DNA of 49,196 nt from an uncultured Eubacterium sp. GTDB taxonomy: Bacteria > Bacillota > Clostridia > Lachnospirales > Lachnospiraceae. The stretch covers positions 1-49,196 of the forward strand of contig CAMUHY010000021.1 in NCBI GenBank assembly GCA_947088865.1, in the 5' to 3' direction. Under the pieces are notes generated by a model. That model saw only the letters and a program-made list of their open reading frames with translations. It did no database searches and was not told where the DNA came from. A program made the position numbers and the translations under genes. This document shows, one piece after another, positions 8,437 to 16,486 of the stretch (position 1 is the first letter of the stretch; every line of letters starts with the position of its first letter).

Positions 8437-9051
8437 TAGATTCCAGAGCTACCAGACATAAACGGATTTAAAGTCTTTTTGGTGAGGCTGGATGCCAAAC
8501 GGAATGACTGAGGATAATAAGATGGTAATGGTAATATTTGACAGGCTCAAAAGTAAGAAACAGGAATATTTGACTATTTAAAAGTGTCCATGGTGTTGAG
8601 TAATCACAAATGGGAGTTTAGAAGACGACAAGTTTGAGATGACAAAATATTGGTTATAGAAAAAGTTAGCATTGATTTATGTAGTACCCCAAATGTTAAG
8701 GGATTTTTAAATTTGCTCACAGATCAGGGGGAATGATGAAATATTTGCTGTTTTATATGGAGAATATTGTCATATAAAAAATATAGTATAAATACAGTAT
8801 GAGAAAAAAGCAAGATATAACGAAACAGTTTATGAGTATATGCTAGAACAATGTTCAGAAGTGTAATAATGTGGGGGATAGGCTTGTGAGTTAAGACGGT
8901 AATGGGTATGTGTGTGTACCTTTCAAGATCAATTTGTAGGATGGTAGGCAAAAAGTATTTTTGAGAAAATGAGATCATGTTAAGGGGGAACGAGAGGTAG
9001 ATAGATGTTACCATATTCTACTTTATATTGTCCGGTTGCATATCATACAAT
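8437..9051. other. Gene-poor right end of the island
   Basis: No ORF of convincing coding character. One 26-codon frame near 8500 (MTEDNKMVMVIF...) is open but lacks an RBS and may be a relic. The segment ends at the partial tRNA-Asn copy. No integrase or direct-repeat array is seen. Confidence 0.3.
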
Positions 9052-9107
9052 GGTAGAGCGCCCGGCTGTTAACCGCGTTGTCGTAGGTTCGAGTCCTACT
9101 CGGGGAG
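9052..9107 (+). pseudogene. Partial tRNA-Asn copy (3' part), possible attachment site
   Basis: It is identical to bases 89-144 except for one G to C change that puts a C-C mismatch in the anticodon stem. The sequence 5' of 9052 does not pair with the 3' acceptor strand and gives no proper D stem, so this is not a working tRNA. It carries the anticodon loop, T arm and 3' acceptor strand. It could be the attR-like end of an integrated element or a decayed tRNA duplicate. Confidence 0.75.
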
Positions 9108-9108
9108 C

Positions 9109-9154
9109 TAATAAAAGTCCGTAGACATTAGTGTTTGCGGGCTTTTATTATTTT
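9109..9154 (+). terminator. Terminator after the partial tRNA-Asn
   Basis: A long stem (TAATAAAAGTCCGTAGAC with GTTTGCGGGCTTTTATTA, three wobbles) is followed by TTTT. It is a diverged relative of the terminator behind the intact tRNA-Asn at 155-184; most differences are transitions. Confidence 0.7.
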
Positions 9155-9497
9155 AAGAAATGTTCTTATTTGTAATCGAATTTTCTTAAAATATTCTTAA
9201 CATAGCAGTTTTAATAATGTAGCTATGTTTCTATATGATGGTTATTTGTTTAGTTGTAATTATTTAATTATTATCGAATGTTAAAATAAAATTTTTTTAT
9301 TTTAAAAAATCCATATTATATTTAATAGTATTCCCTGCTAATTGACTTTTTTCAGTAGACAAAAGATTACCATTTATTAGCCAAAGTGTCTATTGAAAGA
9401 ATAAAATTTGCTAGTGAATTAAATATTCATTGTTATTCTTTTAATAGTATCAATGCTGTTTCTTCTTTTAAAAATATGTGAGAAAGATATGACATAG
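9155..9497. other. AT-rich intergenic region
   Basis: Very AT-rich, stops in all frames, no recognised gene or structured element. Confidence 0.3.
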
Positions 9498-9644
9498 TTA
9501 GATTTTGCTGTTCTGCAAGCTTTTTTAAGAAGAATTTGCGACGATAATTTTGGATTAGACAGACAGAATAACTATATTGAGGTGTCTAGCTTGAAGCTTT
9601 CAGAAGGTATGCGCAAATATGAGGATACAATACAGTTATATTGA
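9498..9644 (+). pseudogene. Possible 3' relic of an unidentified gene
   Basis: A 48-codon open frame without start codon follows a TAG. It reads like the tail of a real protein (for example FGLDRQNNYIEVSSLKLSEG...). I do not recognise the family. It lies upstream of an aldolase pseudogene and a sugar isomerase, so it may come from the same decayed carbohydrate locus. Shortly after it, near 9680, another short broken frame can be read. Confidence 0.3.
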
Positions 9645-9810
9645 ATGTTAAAATAACGTAAATAGAACTAGAGGATTAGATATGCAACAAAGCAGTTGAG
9701 ACCAATTTTAGATTTAGATTTGAATAGATGAAAATAGTTTTTTAACGCATAGTTTATTTGCGTTTATAGTGTATAGTATGATGTTATAAAAAATATGGAG
9801 GTATTAAACA

Positions 9811-10388
9811 ATGTTTGTCAATATGAAGGATATGTTGAATAAAGCTAAAGATGAACATTATGGCGTTGGGTTCTTCAATGCGATTAATATAAAAATGGTG
9901 TGTACTGTCATCGAAATAGCAGAAGAAATGAATGCACCAGCAATCATAGGCACAGTTGAGGTGTTTTTGCCTATACACCACTAAAGTATCTTTCAAAATA
10001 TTTGATTTGTCTAGCAAAGATGAGGAGTGTACCTGTGACAGTTCATTACGATTATGGTTTAACTTTTAATAAATGTATGGAAACATTGTAGCTAGATTTT
10101 AAACATATCAGCAATATTGTTGAATGTACTGGTGTTCCATTAGTGCTGCATGGCGGCAGTGGCTTAAACGATAATGATTTTAAAGAGGCAATTTGAATTT
10201 AGTATGGTGTTTGTAAGATAAATATTTTTACGGATTTGGATAAGGCGGGCAAAACAGGCATTGAACGTGGTTTGCGTTATGGTGCAAATTCAATAATGAA
10301 TTTGATTCCCTATGAGATTGAAGCATTGAAGGTAGTTGTGAGGAATAAGATGGGACGTTTTGACTCATCTAACCACACACTTATATAG
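9811..10388 (+). pseudogene. Class II fructose-bisphosphate/ketose aldolase-like pseudogene
   Basis: It starts with a good RBS (TGGAGG, 11 bases before ATG). The 5' part reads MFVNMKDMLNKAKDEHYGVG, FFNAIN and EEMNAPAIIG, typical of class II aldolases. A frame change follows around 9965, then PVTVHYDHGLTF with the zinc-binding His segment, then an abrupt jump to ECTGVPLVLHGGSGL, which is normally about 80 residues further on, so an internal deletion has occurred. In-frame stops interrupt the rest, which still shows INIFTDLDKAG near the end. It is directly followed by a D-lyxose isomerase-like gene, with which it probably formed a sugar pathway. Confidence 0.8.
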
Positions 10389-10418
10389 ATTATTTAAAAA
10401 TTAGGAGGTTTAAAATAT

Positions 10419-11105
10419 ATGAGACGTTCTGAAATTAACAAAGCACTTCGAGAAATGGAGACTATGTGCGAAAAGTATAGCTGTTTTTTACCACCATTTT
10501 GTTATATGTCCCCAGAAGCGTGGAAATCTGCTGGTCATGAATGGGATGAGGTGCGTGACTGTATGCTGGGCTGGGATATCACGGACTTCGGTCTAGGTGA
10601 CTTTGACAAGAAAGGTTTTTCATTAATTACTATTCGCAATGGCTGTCGAACAATGCCAGAGAAGTATCCGAAGGTTTACGCGGAAAAATTATTATATTTG
10701 AAGGAGGGACAGACTGCGGCTAATCATTTTCACTGGTATAAGACGGAAGATATTATCAATCGAGGCGGTGGCAATGTGTTGATTCGGGTGTACAACTCCA
10801 ATCTTGACGAATCCATTGATTACAAATCGGATGTCGTAATTCATATGGATGGTCTCAGGCGTGTGGTTCCAGCAGGCACAGTGGTGAAACTGAAGCCTGG
10901 AGAAAGTTTATGGGTTACTCAGGGAATGTATCATGATTTTGCCGTAGAGTCTGGCACTGGACCAGTGTTATTGGGCGAGGTTAGTCAATGTAATGATGAC
11001 AACACGGATAACCGTTTCAATCCTTCTGTGGGGCGTTTCCCTAAGATTGAAGAGGACGAGGCACCATATCGTTTGCTCTGCAACGAGTATCCGCCTGCAC
11101 CATAA
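10419..11105 (+). CDS. D-lyxose/D-mannose isomerase family protein (DUF1498)
   Basis: A 228-aa cupin-type sugar isomerase. The core has the metal-binding NHFHWYKTEDI segment, GGGNVLIRVYN, VVIHMDGLRRVVPAGTVVKLKPGES and the later metal His in GMYHDF, as in the D-lyxose ketol-isomerases that interconvert D-lyxose and D-xylulose (and D-mannose and D-fructose). The length is normal and the frame intact. A strong RBS (TTAGGAGG) precedes the ATG. GC content is higher than its surroundings. It lies 30 bases after the aldolase pseudogene, so it is the only survivor of a decayed sugar operon and may be losing selection. Confidence 0.85.
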   Translation: MRRSEINKALREMETMCEKYSCFLPPFCYMSPEAWKSAGHEWDEVRDCMLGWDITDFGLGDFDKKGFSLITIRNGCRTMPEKYPKVYAEKLLYLKEGQTAANHFHWYKTEDIINRGGGNVLIRVYNSNLDESIDYKSDVVIHMDGLRRVVPAGTVVKLKPGESLWVTQGMYHDFAVESGTGPVLLGEVSQCNDDNTDNRFNPSVGRFPKIEEDEAPYRLLCNEYPPAP

Positions 11106-11226
11106 GAGCGTTGCTATATTTTCAAACAGGACTGTTACAGTTGAAGCTGTATAATAGAGCCAATGGTAAAGTGAAATTTATTAGAGTCTAAACAAAGAAG
11201 AAAAATATAAATGCAAATGGAAAGGT

Positions 11227-11418
11227 ATGCCTTGCATGATGAAGTTAGGTACATTGGCAGTATCATTTATTCATAAAATATATTATTTGTTTGATGTGCC
11301 TTTTGATAGTACAGTTAAGTGGGCTGGTAAAAATTGGAACGAATATGATGTAGAATCTTCTTTTAGACTTCCTGTTATGACATTGGGAATTTTAGAAAAT
11401 GAGAGTAAGAAGTTGTAG
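11227..11418 (+). CDS. Short hypothetical ORF, possibly a gene fragment
   Basis: 63 aa, no family recognised (for example FDVPFDSTVKWAGKNW). It has only a weak RBS. A different frame starting at the ATG at 11211 (MQMERYALHDEVRYIGS...) reaches a stop soon after, so this may be one gene split by a frameshift. It ends 9 bases before the SUKH-3-like gene and could be a remnant of its partner. Confidence 0.3.
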   Translation: MPCMMKLGTLAVSFIHKIYYLFDVPFDSTVKWAGKNWNEYDVESSFRLPVMTLGILENESKKL

Positions 11419-11427
11419 GACACTTTA

Positions 11428-12036
11428 ATGAATGTTAATTTGATAAATAAGTATGTATTGCGTATTTTAGAAAAAAATGGTTGGTATCCTAATCGACAAT
11501 TTGAATATGCTAATAAATGGATTGAAGAAATTGAAGGAATGAGATACCAATACCATTGTTTTGATTATGCCAGAGCGATTCTTTGTGAGTTGGGAGGATT
11601 AACTTTTAGAGAATATGCGCCAATGACATATTTAAATATAATTGCATTGCAAGAGAACAATATAAAACAAATGTCTCCAACAAAAATAAGTTTAGAAATA
11701 AAAAATAAATGTGAAGCAGCATGTCAAATTTTGCAAGAGCTTGATATAGTTTCGGAAGCAAAAAATTATAATGGAGCAACTTTTGCATTTAATGCGTTGG
11801 ATGCGGCATTAGATGATGAGATTGTAATGGATATTGAGATTGCAATAAAAATTATCGGTGACAAAATATTTCCTATTGGTTCTATTGAGTCCGATGGCAT
11901 TATGTATGTTACACCCAAACGAACAATTTATGTGTTATTTAATGATAGTATTTTTTGTCTAGGAAATTGTATAGAAGAGGCTATTAATGGACTTTTTTTA
12001 AAATCAATATCTCCCAAACTTGTTTATCACTGTTAG
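11428..12036 (+). CDS. SUKH-3 family immunity-like protein
   Basis: A 202-aa soluble protein. It resembles SUKH-3 domains: ILEKNGWYPNRQFE at the start, then ARAILCELGGLTF in the middle, and IFPIGSIESDGIMYVTPK followed by FCLGNCIEEAINGLF at the end. SUKH proteins are usually immunity partners of polymorphic toxins delivered by contact-dependent or type VII systems. No toxin gene is nearby, so this looks like an orphan immunity gene. There is no clear RBS (GACACTTTA precedes the ATG). A possible terminator follows at 12120. Confidence in the superfamily is good; the toxin it would bind is unknown. Confidence 0.7.
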   Translation: MNVNLINKYVLRILEKNGWYPNRQFEYANKWIEEIEGMRYQYHCFDYARAILCELGGLTFREYAPMTYLNIIALQENNIKQMSPTKISLEIKNKCEAACQILQELDIVSEAKNYNGATFAFNALDAALDDEIVMDIEIAIKIIGDKIFPIGSIESDGIMYVTPKRTIYVLFNDSIFCLGNCIEEAINGLFLKSISPKLVYHC

Positions 12037-12119
12037 CATAGTGTAAGAGATATGAAATGAAAAGTGTATTGCATAAAATTTGAAGTTATGGATATAAAAC
12101 AAATGTTTGGTTTAAATAA

Positions 12120-12148
12120 CCAAATTTTTCAATAAGTTTGGCTTTTTT
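12120..12148 (+). terminator. Probable terminator after the SUKH-3 gene
   Basis: A 6-bp stem (CCAAAT with GTTTGG, one wobble) is followed by C and six T residues, 84 bases after the stop codon. Confidence 0.5.
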
Positions 12149-12479
12149 GAATCTTGAATCCAAATTTTTATTATATAGTATATATGGAGAAATGCCATGA
12201 TATCTGTATTCTGATAACACAGCCAAACAGCAAATATATGTTGTGTTTCCAGATATGAAAACGCCAATGTATACATTTAACGGATTTTATTTGCTGTTCA
12301 GATGATATTTGACTTTCTTAATAAAGATAAAAAAATATATTATAAATGCAAAAAAAGAAATATTAATAAAATTAAAAATGGAAAAAACAAATTAAATTTC
12401 TTTTTTATTTTTGAATGAATAAAGTTGAGGTTAAATTGAAATAATAATAGAGAAATATAATTATTTTAGGAGGTGCCAC
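12149..12479. other. Intergenic region with an inverted repeat and a coding relic
   Basis: Bases 12226-12236 (AACAGCAAATA) and 12288-12298 are an 11-bp perfect inverted repeat 51 bases apart. The same stretch can be read in one frame from 12201 to about 12302 as a 33-residue tail (...QQIYVVFPDMKTPMYTFNGF...) that looks protein-like. No RBS or start. The 3' end must hold the promoter of the Asn/Ser/Thr-repeat gene. Confidence 0.3.
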
Positions 12480-12686
12480 ATGGCTAAGAATTCAACTAAT
12501 TCAACAAACTCATATAACTCAACAAATTCAAGCAATTATTCAAAAAATTCAACAAATGCAAGTAACTATTCAAAAAATTCAACAAACTCAACAAACGCAA
12601 CAAATTCAAGCAACTCAACAAATTCAACAAACGCAACAAATTCAGGCAAAAACTGTGGAAAAAACAGCTCAAAAAATTCATACTAA
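12480..12686 (+). CDS. Asn/Ser/Thr-repeat small protein
   Basis: A 68-aa protein made almost only of Asn, Ser and Thr with a few Lys, Tyr, Ala and Gly and one Cys. It is built of three- to four-residue units NST, NSS, NAT, NYS and KNS; nearly every unit is Asn-x-Ser/Thr, and it ends with GKNCGKNSSKNSY. The RBS is excellent (TTAGGAGG, 6 bases before ATG) and a strong hairpin lies about 95 bases downstream, so translation is likely despite the low complexity. No signal peptide or membrane segment. The repeats exist at DNA level too (AATTCAACA-type units), so slippage may change its length. I recall similar Asn-rich small proteins in spore-forming Clostridia but know no function. Confidence 0.65.
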   Translation: MAKNSTNSTNSYNSTNSSNYSKNSTNASNYSKNSTNSTNATNSSNSTNSTNATNSGKNCGKNSSKNSY

Positions 12687-12781
12687 AACAAACAATAGTT
12701 TGAAAAACATTTTAGCAATTTCTTTATAGCAAGACTTATTGAAAAAGTATTATAAGTTGTTTTTCTTAAAAAATGTATGGG

Positions 12782-12809
12782 GTGGTTCTGTAAATATATA
12801 CAGAACCAC
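12782..12809 (+). terminator. Strong hairpin downstream of the repeat protein
   Basis: A perfect 11-bp stem (GTGGTTCTGTA with TACAGAACCAC) around a 6-base loop. Only a weak T-rich tail (TTAATTATTTT) follows, so termination is likely but not certain. Confidence 0.6.
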
Positions 12810-12965
12810 TTAATTATTTTAAGTTTTTGACTTTATTTTGATAAATTAATCAATTGACACAAAATCAATGGGGTTATAATATAGTATTGTTATGGAAAAT
12901 TGTTCATTATCGGAAAGTAATGAGATTATGACTGTATTTTTTCAAATTGTCTGTTTGGAGGAAGG

Positions 12966-14120
12966 ATGAATACATTTGAGCTGATAGCTCCTTGCCATTT
13001 TGGGTTGGAGTCTGTATTAAAAAGGGAAATATACGATTTAGGATATGAAATTTTATCTGTTGAGGATGGAAAGGTAACATTTGAGGGGGACGCGGAAGCG
13101 ATTTGCCGAGCTAATATAGGATTGCGCACAGCGCAGAGGGTTTTGTTAAAGGTTGGCGAATTTAAGGCGGTAACGTTCACGGAATTATTTGATAAGACAA
13201 AGGATTTGGCATGGGAAAATTTTATACCAGTAGAAGGCAAATTTTGGGTTACTAAGGCAAATTCAGTTAATAGTAAATTATTTAGCAGTTCTGACATACA
13301 ATCTATAATAAAGAAAGCAATTGTTGAAAGGTTAAAGAGTAAATATAATGTCAGTTGGTTTACAGAGGCAGGCTATTCATATCCTTTAAGAGTTACGATA
13401 ATAAAAGATATGGTTACGATAGCATTAGATACGACGGGTGAGTCTTTACATAAACGTGGATATAGGCGTATGGCAGGCAAGGCACCAATTTCCGAATGTT
13501 TGGCGGCGGCTCTTATTATGTTGACGCCTTGGAAAAAAGATAGAATATTAGTAGACCCATTTTGCGGAAGTGGCACTATTCCAATAGAAGCAGCTATGAT
13601 AGCGGCTAATATTGCACCTGGTATGAATAGGACATTTATCGCTCAACGATGGGATAATATAGTAAAGTATAAATTATGGCATGAGGCGGTTGAAGAAGCT
13701 AAAGATTTCATTGACTTGAGTATAGAAACAGATATTCAAGGTTATGATATTGATGAAGATGTATTAAAAACAGCAAGAATCAATGCGGAAAATGAAGGCG
13801 TCTCTAAATTGATACATTTTCAAAGCAGAGATGTATCGCAACTTAGACATTCTAAAAAATATGGATTTATAATAACAAATCCTCCATATGGCGAGAGAAT
13901 GGAAGAAAAAGAAGCCTTACCTCATATATATGGTTCATTGGGACAGCAATTTGCCAATCTTGATAGTTGGTCGGCATATGTAATAACGTCTTATCAAGAT
14001 ATTGAGAAATATATGGGAAGAAAAGCGGATAAGAATCGAAAGATATACAATGGAATGTTGAAAACCTATTTTTATTCATTTTTGGGTAAAAAGCCGCCAA
14101 AAAGAAAGGATAAAGATTGA
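12966..14120 (+). CDS. THUMP-domain class I SAM-dependent RNA methyltransferase (YpsC/RlmL-N type)
   Basis: A 384-aa protein of the COG0116 family, which methylates 23S rRNA or a related RNA. The N-terminal part (about 1-160) is the ferredoxin-like/THUMP RNA-binding module, with PCHFGLESVLKREI. The catalytic Rossmann domain has the SAM motif DPFCGSGTIPIEAA and the amino-methyltransferase motif NPPYGERM. The length agrees with B. subtilis YpsC. The ATG lies 5 bases after a GGAGGAAGG-type RBS. The stop overlaps the TTG start of the next gene, so the two are probably co-transcribed. Confidence 0.93.
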   Translation: MNTFELIAPCHFGLESVLKREIYDLGYEILSVEDGKVTFEGDAEAICRANIGLRTAQRVLLKVGEFKAVTFTELFDKTKDLAWENFIPVEGKFWVTKANSVNSKLFSSSDIQSIIKKAIVERLKSKYNVSWFTEAGYSYPLRVTIIKDMVTIALDTTGESLHKRGYRRMAGKAPISECLAAALIMLTPWKKDRILVDPFCGSGTIPIEAAMIAANIAPGMNRTFIAQRWDNIVKYKLWHEAVEEAKDFIDLSIETDIQGYDIDEDVLKTARINAENEGVSKLIHFQSRDVSQLRHSKKYGFIITNPPYGERMEEKEALPHIYGSLGQQFANLDSWSAYVITSYQDIEKYMGRKADKNRKIYNGMLKTYFYSFLGKKPPKRKDKD

Positions 14121-15838
14121 AAACAAAGAGGATATATCTTGGATTTATATTATTTTTACTTGCTATTGTGATTTATTTATTGGCAATTGTTTCACAAGAC
14201 AGAGGAATTGCGCTGGGAAATGTTGTGATGAATGAAACGAACATTCCAGAAGAGTGGAATACGATTATTGCCAATGAAACCAATAGCAATACCATCAAAT
14301 TATTGGTTGATGGTGTGGAGACAGATATTGATAATCGTATTTATATGGATAATGATATGAATATTATGCTGCCTGTCAAAAAATTTAGCAGTATTTTTAA
14401 ATGTGCAATTAATTTAATTAATGATGAGAAAATAGAATTTCAACGGGGAAACAATGTTGTTGAGGTGTATAAGGAAAACGCTGTTATTGTTGTCAATGGT
14501 GATTCTTTAACATTGGAGTCCGGTTTGAAAATGGTCGGCAATCAATATTTTATTAATACAAAAGTATTAGAAATGGGTTTTAATTACGATTATAAATGGG
14601 ATTCAAAAGAAAATATTTTAATGCTTAGCGATACTACAAAAGATGAGAGTATTATTCCTATAAAATATTCTTATAGAGATGTTGGAAGACTGCCAGATAT
14701 TAAAAATCAAGGCACTTTTGGAACATGTTGGGCTTTTGCTTCTCTAGCGGCTGTGGAAAGCAGTTTAATGCCAATGGAAAAGTTTGATTTTTCAGAGGAT
14801 AATATGGCGTTAAATAACGGATATTTTAGTTCACAAAATGATGGGGGCGATTATACCAGAGCAATAGCATATTTGACTTCATGGAGAGGACCCGTTTTAG
14901 AAGAGGATGATATATATGGTGATGGAGAGATTAATTATAATGCCAAGACGATGAAACATGTGCAGGAGGTTCAAATTATTGACAGCAAAAATATTGAGGC
15001 GATTAAAAAAGCTGTATTTTTGTATGGCGGTGTTGAATCTTCTCTTTATACGAGTATGAATCAGGCTGGAGAGAGTTCTATGTTCTATAATCCAGATACG
15101 GCTGCTTATTGCTATATTGGCGTAAACCGACCAAACCATGATGTTGTTATTGTGGGTTGGGATGATAAATACCCAAAAAGTAATTTTAATGTTGAATTAG
15201 AAGCCGATGGAGCTTTTATCTGTATGAATAGCTGGGGGACAGAATTTGGCGATGATGGCTTATTTTATGTCTCTTACTATGATTCTAATATAGGAATACA
15301 CAACGCCGTCTATACACGAGTTGAAGATATTGGTAATTATGATAATATTTATCAAAGTGATTTGTGTGGATGGATTGGGCAGTTGGGATATGATGAAGAT
15401 ACAGCTTATTTTTCAAATGTTTATACAGCCAAAGAAGATGAGAGGATAGAGGCGGTAGGATTTTATGCAACAGGCAAAAATACATCCTATGAGATATATT
15501 ATTTAGATGAATTTGAAGGTGTAGAATCATTTGCTAAAAAGAGGTATATTCAGTCAGGAACGCTTGCCAATAAGGGATTTTATACGATTGATTTAGAAGA
15601 TGAATTTCAAGTGAAATCAGGAGAAAAGTTTGCTGTTATCGTGAAGTTGACTACGCCAGATTCGGTACATCCTGTTGCGATTGAATATCGTGCAGGAACA
15701 TCGACAAGTTCTGTTGTTCTTGATGATGGGGAAGGTTATATCAGCCTTTTTGGAAAATCTTGGGAACATGTGGAGGAGTCGAAAGCGTGCAATTTATGTT
15801 TGAAAGTGTACTCAACAAATATGGCAAAAGAAGGGTAA
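14117..15838 (+). CDS. Secreted/anchored papain-like (C1A) cysteine protease with copper-amine-oxidase-like and lectin-like domains
   Basis: 573 aa. A single N-terminal hydrophobic segment (LGFILFLLAIVIYLLAIV) follows a basic start, so the protein is secreted or anchored with the bulk outside. Residues about 60-180 resemble the copper amine oxidase N-terminal-like beta domain (LLVDGVE, MLPVKKF, YFINTKVLEMGF). Residues about 190-430 are a C1 peptidase: QGTFGTCWAFAS with the catalytic Cys, NHDVVIVGWDD with His and MNSWGTEFGDDG with Asn. The C-terminal part (about 435-573) matches the lectin-like domain often found behind bacterial C1 peptidases. The TTG start overlaps the stop of the methyltransferase by 4 bases. 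Its substrate may be a cell wall or host protein. Confidence 0.88.
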   Translation: MKTKRIYLGFILFLLAIVIYLLAIVSQDRGIALGNVVMNETNIPEEWNTIIANETNSNTIKLLVDGVETDIDNRIYMDNDMNIMLPVKKFSSIFKCAINLINDEKIEFQRGNNVVEVYKENAVIVVNGDSLTLESGLKMVGNQYFINTKVLEMGFNYDYKWDSKENILMLSDTTKDESIIPIKYSYRDVGRLPDIKNQGTFGTCWAFASLAAVESSLMPMEKFDFSEDNMALNNGYFSSQNDGGDYTRAIAYLTSWRGPVLEEDDIYGDGEINYNAKTMKHVQEVQIIDSKNIEAIKKAVFLYGGVESSLYTSMNQAGESSMFYNPDTAAYCYIGVNRPNHDVVIVGWDDKYPKSNFNVELEADGAFICMNSWGTEFGDDGLFYVSYYDSNIGIHNAVYTRVEDIGNYDNIYQSDLCGWIGQLGYDEDTAYFSNVYTAKEDERIEAVGFYATGKNTSYEIYYLDEFEGVESFAKKRYIQSGTLANKGFYTIDLEDEFQVKSGEKFAVIVKLTTPDSVHPVAIEYRAGTSTSSVVLDDGEGYISLFGKSWEHVEESKACNLCLKVYSTNMAKEG

Positions 15839-15889
15839 AAAATTATACTAAATAAGACCATGATTGAAAACAATAGAAATGAGGAACAG

Positions 15890-16486
15890 ATGAAAATTAT
15901 TTTGGCATCAAATAATAAAAATAAGATAAGAGAAGTTAAGGAAATTCTTGGGGATATTAATATAGATATCATATCCATGAAAGACGCAGGAGTTGATATA
16001 GATATAGAGGAAAATGGCAGTACATTTGAAGAAAATGCTCTGATTAAGGCTCGTGAAGTGATGAAGATTACAAAATGTATCACTATGGCAGATGATTCGG
16101 GATTAGAAATTGATTATCTTCATAAAGAACCTGGTATCTATTCTGCTCGATTTATGGGGCATGATACGCCGTATGATATAAAAAACAGGGCTTTGATTGA
16201 TAAGCTGCAAGGAGTTGAGGGAAAGGACAGAAGCGCACGTTTTGTTGCCGTTATAGCTGTTGTTTTTCCAGATGGAAAAGAGATTGTGACAAGAGGAACA
16301 ATGGAAGGAACAATTGCTTATGAGCCATGTGGTACAAATGGTTTTGGATATGACCCTATCTTATTTTTACCAGAATATAATAAGTGTTCAGCACAGCTGT
16401 CAAGCGAGGAAAAAAATAAGATTAGCCATCGGGGAAAAGCGTTGAGAATGATGAAAGAAAAGCTTATTATGGCTGAGGAAAATTAA
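15890..16486 (+). CDS. rdgB: RdgB/HAM1 family XTP/dITP diphosphatase
   Basis: Hydrolyses non-canonical purine nucleoside triphosphates (ITP, dITP, XTP) to monophosphates and pyrophosphate, keeping them out of DNA and RNA. About 198 aa from ATG at 15890, chosen because MKIILASNNKNKIREVKEI is the family N-terminus and GAGG lies 6 bases upstream; an ATG 30 bases earlier is in frame but unlikely. Motifs: SNNKNK, FEENALIKA, ADDSGLEID, PGIYSARF, GTNGFGYDPIF-like (GFGYDPILF) and SHRGKAL. It sits between the protease gene and a hypothetical gene that starts on the base after its stop codon. Confidence 0.95.
   Translation: MKIILASNNKNKIREVKEILGDINIDIISMKDAGVDIDIEENGSTFEENALIKAREVMKITKCITMADDSGLEIDYLHKEPGIYSARFMGHDTPYDIKNRALIDKLQGVEGKDRSARFVAVIAVVFPDGKEIVTRGTMEGTIAYEPCGTNGFGYDPILFLPEYNKCSAQLSSEEKNKISHRGKALRMMKEKLIMAEEN

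Larger units (their letters stand above)
145..9107. mobile_element. Candidate genomic island bracketed by tRNA-Asn and a partial copy
   Basis: Positions 89-144 and 9052-9107 are 56-bp direct repeats with one mismatch. The left copy is part of an intact tRNA-Asn; the right copy lacks the 5' third of the tRNA. This is the usual geometry of an element integrated at a tRNA 3' end. The enclosed DNA holds an IS110 element, a degenerate IS4 element and a three-gene cassette of rare composition. No integrase, excisionase or replication gene is visible, so the element would be a cargo remnant or be mobilised in trans. Alternative: a tandem tRNA duplication with one copy decayed. The similarity between the two copies runs on weakly into the terminators, which fits either view. 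Confidence 0.4.

Noticed and set aside
12496-12681. Leu/Asn-rich minus-strand ORF
   Set aside because: Complement of the Asn/Ser/Thr-repeat gene; its open frame follows from the repeat, and there is no RBS.
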